Positions 57,439 to 64,000 of a DNA stretch of 64,000 bases are shown here, one piece after another. The stretch lies in contig CABZOI010000008.1 of NCBI GenBank assembly GCA_902527245.1, positions 1 through 64,000 on the forward strand, given 5' to 3'. The notes under the pieces are model-generated. The model did no database searches. It worked only from the letters and a program-made list of their open reading frames with translations, and had not been told where the DNA came from. Position 1 is the first letter of the stretch; each line of letters opens with the position of its first letter. The translations under genes and the position numbers were made by a program. This DNA is from an uncultured SAR92 cluster bacterium. Lineage in GTDB: Bacteria; Pseudomonadota; Gammaproteobacteria; Pseudomonadales; Porticoccaceae.

Positions 57439-58873
57439 ATGATAAATAAGACACTTTATGACAAGCTTTGGGATAATCATCTGATCAAAAGTCGAGAGGA
57501 TGGATCGAGCCTGATCTATATTGATAGGCATATTCTTCATGAGGTTACGTCACCTCAAGCGTTTGAGGGCCTAAAACTTGCAGGCAGAAAGCCTTGGCGA
57601 ATTGATACCAATATTGCGACTACTGATCATAATATTTCGACTGATATCTCTGAGCGAAAGGGAGGCATCAATGGAATTCCTGACGAGACATCTCGTATTC
57701 AGGTAAAAAACACTCAATGACAATTGTAATTTTTATGGTATCAAAGAATTTGAGATGAATGATCCTGGTCAAGGAATCGTTCATGTGATGGGACCAGAGC
57801 TTGGAGCAACATTGCCAGGAATGACTGTTGTTTGCGGTGATTCTCATACAGCAACGCATGGAGCTATAGGTTGTCTTGCCCACGGAATCGGAACATCAGA
57901 GGTTGAACATGTTTTAGCAACCCAGTGTTTAGTGACAAAAAAAATGAAGAATATGCGCATCACAGTTAATGGTGATCTGTCTGAAGGCCTTACACCAAAG
58001 GATGTTATTCTCTCGATTATTGGCCATATTGGCACCGCTGGTGGGAATGGACATGCAATAGAATTTGCGGGGACAGTTTTTGAAAATATGTCCATAGAGG
58101 GACGAATGACGGTATGCAACATGGCAATTGAAGCTGGTGCAAGAGTTGGTCTCGTTGCAGTTGATGAGAAGACTATAAGTTATTGTAAAAATCGGTTATT
58201 CGGACCAAATGAATATCAAATTGATAATGCAGTTCGTTACTGGAGAACTTTGCATAGTGATAAAGAAGCATTATTTGATAAAGAGGTAGAATTGACTGCA
58301 GATAGTATTAGCCCTCAAGTCACATGGGGGACATCTCCTGAAATGGTTTGCTCAGTTACAGAGTCTATTCCAGATCCCATGACTTATGAATCTTTGGATC
58401 GTCAGAAAAGTTATAGTGCAGCATTGGAATATATGAATTTGAAACCTGGGATTCCAATGACAGAAATACGCATCGATAAGGTATTCATTGGGTCATGCAC
58501 TAATTCTCGAATTGAGGATTTGCGGGAGGCTGCAAAAGTTATTGAGGGTAAGAAAATTTCAGCCACAATCAAGCAAGCTATTGTAGTTCCAGGATCTCAG
58601 ATGGTCAAAGCGCAGGCAGAGAAAGAGGGTTTAGATAGAATTTTTAAAAATTCCGGATTGGAATGGAGAGAGCCAGGCTGTTCAATGTGTCTAGCAATGA
58701 ATTCAGATAAATTAAAACCAGGGGAGCACTGTGCGTCAACATCAAACAGAAATTTTGAAGGGCGACAAGGAAGTGGTGGAAGGACTCATCTGATGAGCCC
58801 AGCAATGGCTGCGGCGGCGGCAATCTCTGGAAAAATAACTGATGTACGAGATTTTCTAATTAACGATATCTGA
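57439..58873 (+). pseudogene. leuC: 3-isopropylmalate dehydratase large subunit, split by a +1 frameshift
   Basis: Isomerises 2- to 3-isopropylmalate with a 4Fe-4S cluster. The first frame (57439-57720) gives the standard N-terminus with [12 protein letters not shown] and TDHNISTD. It stops at KNTQ followed by TGA. The rest is in the next frame: reading across one base fewer in the A6 run at 57705-57710 gives [21 protein letters not shown], continuous with the family. The second part holds [21 protein letters not shown] and GCSMCLAMN with the cluster cysteines. A sequencing error, slippage or real mutation cannot be told apart here. leuD follows 8 bp downstream. Confidence 0.85.
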
Positions 58874-58881
58874 GATAACAA

Positions 58882-59538
58882 ATGATCGAACCTTTTATCA
58901 CTCACCTAGGTTTAGTTGCGCCACTAGATAGAATCAATGTGGATACTGACATGATAATTCCAAAGCAATTTCTTAAATCTATAAAAAGGACTGGTTTCGG
59001 TAAAAACCTTTTCGATGAGTTGCGCTACCTTGATGAAGGATATCCTGGTCAGGATTGTGAATCGAGACCACTGAATATGGAGTTTTCGTTGAATAATCCT
59101 AGATATAAAGATGCATCGGTTTTATTAACGAGAAAAAACTTTGGGTGTGGGTCATCGAGAGAGCATGCACCATGGGCGCTGCGTGATTATGGTTTCAAAG
59201 TTATTTTAGCGCCTAGTTTCGCTGATATATTTTATAATAATTGCATTAAAAATGGTTTACTACCAGTCACACTTTTAGACTCTGAAATTGATTCTTTATT
59301 TGAACAATTACTCAAAGGTAAGGAACTAGCACTTGATGTAGATCTCCCGAATCAAACAGTTAAAGCTTTAAATGGTATCGATCTTAAATTTAGTTTCTGT
59401 ATTGATTCGTTCTATAAACATTGTCTAATTAATGGATTAGATGAGATAGCTCTGACTCTTCAAGACTCTAAATTAATAAAAGAGTTTGAGTCTGCCCACG
59501 CATTTAAGTTTCCATGGACTTTTGGAGCAATTAAGTGA
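58882..59538 (+). CDS. leuD: 3-isopropylmalate dehydratase small subunit
   Basis: Partner of LeuC. A 218-residue swivel-domain protein with [28 protein letters not shown] and [14 protein letters not shown], all typical. It has no Fe-S cluster. The stop overlaps the GTG start of leuB (GTGA), so the two are translationally coupled. Intact, unlike leuC just upstream, which argues that the leuC lesion is recent or artefactual. Confidence 0.95.
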   Translation: MIEPFITHLGLVAPLDRINVDTDMIIPKQFLKSIKRTGFGKNLFDELRYLDEGYPGQDCESRPLNMEFSLNNPRYKDASVLLTRKNFGCGSSREHAPWALRDYGFKVILAPSFADIFYNNCIKNGLLPVTLLDSEIDSLFEQLLKGKELALDVDLPNQTVKALNGIDLKFSFCIDSFYKHCLINGLDEIALTLQDSKLIKEFESAHAFKFPWTFGAIK

Positions 59539-60632
59539 CTTCCAATAACATTTTGGTATTGCCCGGAGATAATATTGGCCCTGAGATTACATCAGAAGCT
59601 GTGAAAGTGATTAATCAGGTAAAGCAATCGTTTAATCTTGATGTAAATGTTGCCTATGGTGTAATAGGTGGCGAAGCAATAGATAATTTTGGACATCCAT
59701 GTCCAATAGAGACAATTAATCTCGCAAAATCTTCAAAGGCCATACTGTTGGGTGCCGTAGGTGGTCCTAAATGGGATAGTCTTGAGTTAGTATCTCGACC
59801 AGAACAAGGATTATTGAAAATAAGAAAGGAGCTCGACTTTTACGCTAATCTCAGGCCAGCATGTATTTTCGATGACCTATCAAATTCTTCGTCTCTAAAA
59901 TCAGAGATTTTAGAAGGATTGGATCTGTTAATTGTCAGAGAGCTCGTTAGTGGTATTTATTTTGGTGAGCCAAGAGGTATCTTTACGAATGATGCGGGTG
60001 ATAGGGAGGGTTTTAATACGTACAGGTACTCTGAACCTGAGATAAGACGTATTGCTAAAATCGCATTTAAACTATCAATGCAAAGAAATAAGAAATTGTG
60101 CTCGGTAGACAAGTCTAACGTTTTGGAAGTAACAAGACTATGGCGCGAAATATTGATTGATGAATCAGAAAATTTTCCTGAGGTAGCGCTAACTCACATG
60201 TATGTGGATAATGCCGCGATGCAGTTAATTAGTAACCCGAGACAATTTGACGTAATCGTTACTGGCAATATGTTTGGTGATATTCTATCAGACATTTCAG
60301 CCATGTTGACTGGATCTATAGGAATGTTGCCCTCCGCATCTTTGAATTCTGATAACCGCGGGTTATATGAACCTTGCCATGGATCTGCCCCAGATATTGC
60401 GGGTAAGGGTATTGCTAATCCCCTTGCGACAATTCTCTCTGTTGCCATGTTGTTCAGACACTCTTTGGCACTTGAGGATGCTGCAAAAGTCATAGAATTA
60501 TCAGTAAAAGAAGTTTTGTCTGAGGGTTATCGAACAGTTGATATATTCACCAACTCGATAGAAGAAAAATGTCTTAGCACGATAGAAATGGGTGATATGG
60601 TTATCAAGAAGATAAAGGAACTAGTCCACTGA
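59535..60632 (+). CDS. leuB: 3-isopropylmalate dehydrogenase
   Basis: Oxidatively decarboxylates 3-isopropylmalate in leucine synthesis. A 365-residue protein that starts with GTG overlapping the leuD stop. [10 protein letters not shown] at the N-terminus (Asn replaces the usual Gly of LPGDGIGPE), [29 protein letters not shown] and the C-terminal [14 protein letters not shown] are family motifs including substrate-binding Arg and metal-binding Asp residues. It is 30 bp before asd. Confidence 0.95.
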   Translation: MTSNNILVLPGDNIGPEITSEAVKVINQVKQSFNLDVNVAYGVIGGEAIDNFGHPCPIETINLAKSSKAILLGAVGGPKWDSLELVSRPEQGLLKIRKELDFYANLRPACIFDDLSNSSSLKSEILEGLDLLIVRELVSGIYFGEPRGIFTNDAGDREGFNTYRYSEPEIRRIAKIAFKLSMQRNKKLCSVDKSNVLEVTRLWREILIDESENFPEVALTHMYVDNAAMQLISNPRQFDVIVTGNMFGDILSDISAMLTGSIGMLPSASLNSDNRGLYEPCHGSAPDIAGKGIANPLATILSVAMLFRHSLALEDAAKVIELSVKEVLSEGYRTVDIFTNSIEEKCLSTIEMGDMVIKKIKELVH

Positions 60633-60662
60633 TATGAGCATTAATCGAAGTATGGAAATAAG

Positions 60663-61781
60663 ATGAAAAAAGTTGGCTTTGTGGGTTGGCGAGGTATGGT
60701 TGGTTCCGTTCTTATGGATAGAATGAAGGAAGAAAACGATTTTAAGTTAATTCATCCAGTATTTTTTACTACATCTCAAATTGGAGAGCCCGGCCCCGAT
60801 ATTGGATCAGGGGTCCAACCATTAATTGATGCAAATAGTGTCGAATATTTGGGGGATATGGATTTAGTTGTAAGTTGTCAGGGTTCCGATTACACAAAGC
60901 AGATGCATTCATTGCTCAGAAATTCAGGGTGGAATGGCTACTGGATAGATGCTGCATCATTCCTTCGCAAAAGTGAGAGATCGATAATTGTTTTAGATCC
61001 AATAAATTCTGATCAAATAGAAAAAGGGATAGATACAGGTATTAAAGATTACGTAGGTGGGAATTGCACTGTAAGTTTAATGCTCATGGCAATAGGAGGT
61101 CTTTTCAAGGAAAATCTGATTCAATGGGTATGCTCAATGACATACCAAGCTGCTTCAGGAGCGGGAGCGGCATCCATGCAGGAATTATTGACACAAATGA
61201 AGCAGATAGGAGAAATTTCAAATAAATCACAAACTAAAAGTAGTTCGAATATTTTAGAAATTGATAAGGACATTAATAAATTTATTAATAGTGACAAAAT
61301 TTCGAAAGAAAATTTTGGTTATTCGCTCGCAGGTAATGTACTTCCTTACATCGATAGTCAGCTAAAAAATGGTCAAAGTAGGGAAGAGTGGAAAAATCAA
61401 TTTGAAACAAACAAGATTTTGGGCATAACTAATGATCCAATTCCTTTGGATGGAATTTGTGTCCGTGTTGGATCTATGAGATGTCACAGCCAGGCATTAA
61501 CAATTAAATTAAAGAAGCCAATACCTATTGGGGATTTGGAAACCATAATTGAGAAGTCAAATAAGTGGGTGAGAGTTGTGCAAAACTCGAAAGAGGCGTC
61601 TCTCAATGAGCTTACACCTAGTGCTGTATCTGGGAAGTTGAATATTCCTGTAGGTCGATTGAGAATTATGAATATGGGCGACGATTTTGTCTCGGCATTT
61701 ACCTCCGGTGATCAATTGTTGTGGGGAGCGGCAGAGCCCCTGCGGAGAGTGCTTAAAATTTTGATAAAAAATAGTTCATAG
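60663..61781 (+). CDS. asd: Aspartate-semialdehyde dehydrogenase
   Basis: Reduces aspartyl phosphate to the semialdehyde for lysine, threonine and methionine synthesis. A 372-residue protein of the gammaproteobacterial type. KVGFVGWRGMVGSVL binds NADP, and GGNCTVSLMLMA holds the catalytic Cys. RVGSMRCHSQALTIKL carries the catalytic His. The place between leuB and fimV is conserved in Pseudomonas-like genomes, supporting the class. Confidence 0.95.
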   Translation: MKKVGFVGWRGMVGSVLMDRMKEENDFKLIHPVFFTTSQIGEPGPDIGSGVQPLIDANSVEYLGDMDLVVSCQGSDYTKQMHSLLRNSGWNGYWIDAASFLRKSERSIIVLDPINSDQIEKGIDTGIKDYVGGNCTVSLMLMAIGGLFKENLIQWVCSMTYQAASGAGAASMQELLTQMKQIGEISNKSQTKSSSNILEIDKDINKFINSDKISKENFGYSLAGNVLPYIDSQLKNGQSREEWKNQFETNKILGITNDPIPLDGICVRVGSMRCHSQALTIKLKKPIPIGDLETIIEKSNKWVRVVQNSKEASLNELTPSAVSGKLNIPVGRLRIMNMGDDFVSAFTSGDQLLWGAAEPLRRVLKILIKNSS

Positions 61782-61852
61782 GCGGATAAGTGATGGAAGA
61801 AATCAATAAATAATTTGGGTATAAAATTTAACCTTAAAGATAAGCAAAACTA

Positions 61853-62782
61853 ATGAGACTGAAGACTGCCCTCGTACTTTCAATTTTACTAAGCTTTGCG
61901 TTCGTATCGCAGAGCTTCCCAAACACTCCGATAAATGATGAGCATCTAGTGACCTCTGGAGAAACGCTTTGGAGTATAGCTGAGTTAAAGAAGCCAGATG
62001 AGGTGTCCATCTGGCAGGTCATGGATGGAATTTATAAAGCCAATAAATTTTTGTTTGAGAAAAAAAATCCGATGGATATCTCAGAGGGAACAAAATTAAT
62101 TATTCCAAATAAATCTTTTTTCTTAGAGCAGAATGGATTTTATGTCGCAGACACTTTAGGTCTTGATATCTACCAGAGAGAGAATATGAGGGCCTCTATA
62201 AATAATAGCAAAATCAATAATATATTTGAATCTACTAACAAAGTAGATGAAATTCCATATTTTGTGATTTCGGATCTAAATCAATCGCAAGTCATAAATA
62301 ATATTAATGAAAATTATGATCAAACTCGAACTTTAACTATCGAGTCTGATAAAAATTTAATAGAACAATTGAATTTAGAACTAAAACTTTTACAAAACGA
62401 AGTGGATGGTAAAAATAAAATAATCCAATCTTTGGAGACTGGGAACGATACAAAAATAGAGCAGAATGAATCGGTAGGTTGGTTTTCTTACACCGAAACT
62501 AAATTACTACTAGGATTATTATTTTTACTGACGCTTCTGCAGTTAATGCGTTTATTTCAGGGTAAATCCACTAAAACGTCGAAAGCAGACTCGTTACTTG
62601 GTATGGATGACGAATTTGCAGATATAGATCCTGTTGAGATAAAAATGGATCTTGCAAAATCACTTATTGAGGATAATGACCTCAGTGGAGCTCGCGAGAT
62701 TCTTTTTGAAATAATTTCAGAATCAGGTACTGACGGTATTGAAAAGGCTGAAGCCTTATTAAAATCTATTGCTAAGACGTAG
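61853..62782 (+). CDS. fimV: Short FimV-like pole/peptidoglycan-associated protein
   Basis: A 309-residue homologue of FimV/TspA, a membrane protein that organises cell poles and type IV pili in Pseudomonas. The N-terminus is a signal peptide, then HLVTSGETLWSIAE, a LysM-like segment; one transmembrane helix lies at about residues 211-230; the C-terminus DPVEIKMDLAKSLIEDNDLSGAREILFEI is the conserved TPR-like FimV domain. Well-studied FimV proteins exceed 800 residues, so most of the acidic spacer is missing here. No pilus genes are in this window. Gene order (asd upstream, truA downstream) supports the call. Confidence 0.82.
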   Translation: MRLKTALVLSILLSFAFVSQSFPNTPINDEHLVTSGETLWSIAELKKPDEVSIWQVMDGIYKANKFLFEKKNPMDISEGTKLIIPNKSFFLEQNGFYVADTLGLDIYQRENMRASINNSKINNIFESTNKVDEIPYFVISDLNQSQVINNINENYDQTRTLTIESDKNLIEQLNLELKLLQNEVDGKNKIIQSLETGNDTKIEQNESVGWFSYTETKLLLGLLFLLTLLQLMRLFQGKSTKTSKADSLLGMDDEFADIDPVEIKMDLAKSLIEDNDLSGAREILFEIISESGTDGIEKAEALLKSIAKT

Positions 62783-62793
62783 TAGTTGTTTAG

Positions 62794-63663
62794 ATGAATA
62801 GATTAATTAATGATTCTTCATCGTGGAAATACAAAACTAATTGTGCGATTCCGGATGGACATGAATTACCCTCGGGCATTATAAGAATGGCAGCTATTGT
62901 GACTTATAATGGAAAAGATTACTGCGGTTTTCAACGACAGAGACACTCACCCTCGGTTCAAGAAGAACTGGAGATGGCTCTTTCATTTGTCGCAGATCAT
63001 CCAATTTCCGTCGTTTGCGCTGGCCGAACGGATACGGGAGTTCATGCAACACATCAAATAATTCATTTCGATACAACTGCCCGTCGAAATCATAGTAATT
63101 GGATTAAGGGAGTGAATAGCAAATTATCAGATAATGTCGCGTTATATTGGATTAGCCAGGTAAGTCCATATTTTCACTCTAGATTCAGCGCGGTAGAGCG
63201 AACTTATCGGTATATAATACTTAGTAAAAAAATTAAACCCGCTTTTTTAACTCATGAAATATTGTGGATAAAAAAAGAGCTATCCATAAATAAAATGAAT
63301 CAAGCATGTCAATATTTGTTGGGAGAGCAGGATTTTACAACTTTTAGAGCAAGTGGCTGTCAGTCCAATACTGCATTTAGAAATGTTTCTAAGGCGATAT
63401 TAGTTTCTTGTGGTGATTTTGTTATTTTCGAGATTAAGGCAAACGCATTTCTGCTTCATATGGTCAGAAATATTGTGGCTGCCGTTTTGTGCGTTGGGGT
63501 AGGAAAGCATGACCCTATGTGGATTAAGACAATTCTAGACGGTAAGAGTAGAAAGTTATGTCCGGCAACTGCGTCGCCATGTGGCTTGTATCTTGTGGAT
63601 GTAGATTATCCAGCGAATTTTGAGATACCCGAATCATCTAAGGGGCCTTTTTTTATAGCGTAA
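62794..63663 (+). CDS. truA: tRNA pseudouridine synthase A
   Basis: Makes pseudouridine at positions 38-40 of tRNA anticodon arms. The catalytic Asp is Asp80 in AGRTDTGVHATHQ. MAAIVTYNGKDYCGFQRQ is the first core strand and CGLYLVDVDY is near the C-terminus. The 31 residues before the core are longer than in E. coli but match the extended N-terminus seen in Pseudomonas-like enzymes; an ATG at 62887 is the alternative start. It is followed by trpF, as in other gammaproteobacteria. Confidence 0.93.
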   Translation: MNRLINDSSSWKYKTNCAIPDGHELPSGIIRMAAIVTYNGKDYCGFQRQRHSPSVQEELEMALSFVADHPISVVCAGRTDTGVHATHQIIHFDTTARRNHSNWIKGVNSKLSDNVALYWISQVSPYFHSRFSAVERTYRYIILSKKIKPAFLTHEILWIKKELSINKMNQACQYLLGEQDFTTFRASGCQSNTAFRNVSKAILVSCGDFVIFEIKANAFLLHMVRNIVAAVLCVGVGKHDPMWIKTILDGKSRKLCPATASPCGLYLVDVDYPANFEIPESSKGPFFIA

Positions 63664-63670
63664 ACTTTTT

Positions 63671-64000
63671 ATGACAGAAAATAAAAATAGAACTAAGATA
63701 AAAATTTGTGGTATCTCGACAATAGAACAGGTTAGGTTAGTTAATCAATATCCTATTGATCTGATTGGTTTTGTTACATATGAGAAAAGCCCGAGATATG
63801 CTTCTGTTAATTGTATAAGACAGATGATTGATTATATATCGGGCAAAATCTCTACCGTGGTGTTATTGGTCAATCCTACCAGGGATTATGTGCATAAAAT
63901 TATAAAAACATTACAACCAAGTTTTCTGCAATTTCATGGTGATGAGACGCCAAAATTTTGCAATCAATTTGATTATCCGTACATTAAAGCTATTCGAGTT
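63671..64000 (+). CDS. trpF: Phosphoribosylanthranilate isomerase (3' end outside window)
   Basis: Isomerises phosphoribosylanthranilate in tryptophan synthesis. Only the first 110 residues are visible. TKIKICGIS with the catalytic Cys, LIGFVTYEKSPRY, VVLLVNPTRD and FLQFHGDETPKFC are the core TIM-barrel motifs. It starts 7 bp after truA, so they are probably cotranscribed. The second catalytic residue (Asp) lies beyond the window edge. Confidence 0.9.
   Translation, partial: MTENKNRTKIKICGISTIEQVRLVNQYPIDLIGFVTYEKSPRYASVNCIRQMIDYISGKISTVVLLVNPTRDYVHKIIKTLQPSFLQFHGDETPKFCNQFDYPYIKAIRV

Overview
The window reads as a chromosomal segment of a free-living, AT-rich marine gammaproteobacterium. 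This is inferred from gene order: leuC-leuD-leuB-asd-fimV-truA-trpF, prmB-aroC, and gltX followed by tRNA-Ala are all arrangements known from gammaproteobacteria such as Pseudomonas. The marine lifestyle is suggested by a laminarinase (GH81), a PQQ alcohol dehydrogenase, many CoA-linked catabolic genes, and surface proteins with dockerin-like EF-hand modules. I cannot place it at genus level from sequence alone.

Layout. Positions 1-10.9 kb hold the 3' part of a GH81 endo-1,3-beta-glucanase, katG with a clear terminator, an MFS exporter, a secreted TolB-propeller/CehA-type metallohydrolase, a glyoxalase-II-like hydrolase and gltX. Positions 10.95-16.8 kb form an accessory patch. An intact tRNA-Ala(GGC) is followed exactly 3,400 bp later by a decayed copy whose last 42 nt are identical. 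Between and just after them lie two secreted proteins sharing an unusual Ca-binding ALTDGL module: one carries FG-GAP repeats, the other is a predicted trimeric fibre with fifteen perfect-length 51-bp repeats. Positions 16.9-22.7 kb carry an SGNH hydrolase, a DUF2721 protein, a lipoprotein with an HExxH zinc site, small membrane proteins and an MFS transporter.

Positions 22.7-45.5 kb are a dense catabolic island. A leftward operon (4-TM protein, DUF1330-like protein, nitronate monooxygenase-like flavoprotein, SDR) diverges from a rightward operon: haloalkane dehalogenase, Old Yellow Enzyme, SDR, FATP-type acyl-CoA synthetase, dienoyl-CoA isomerase-like crotonase, thiolase and a FadJ-like bifunctional enzyme. 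These are followed by a PQQ/haem c alcohol dehydrogenase, an HCCA-isomerase-like protein, an SDR lacking the usual catalytic Tyr, a lactamase-fold hydrolase, a GST, a tandem DsbA-fold protein, a second bifunctional beta-oxidation enzyme and an AMACR-like CoA-transferase. Together they look like a pathway that oxidises and dehalogenates or reduces a lipid, terpenoid or alicyclic substrate, activates it with CoA and degrades it by beta-oxidation. The substrate is unknown.

Positions 45.6-64 kb are mostly housekeeping: cysC-sat with a DHH phosphoesterase (possible PAPS synthesis and PAP recycling unit), an epimerase-like VOC protein with two hotdog thioesterases, htpG, gpsA, a DUF4389 protein, an alpha/beta hydrolase, folE, prmB, aroC, the leucine operon, asd, a very short fimV, truA and the start of trpF. 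leuC is split by a one-base excess in an A6 run, which is either a base-calling error, a slippage site or a real lesion.
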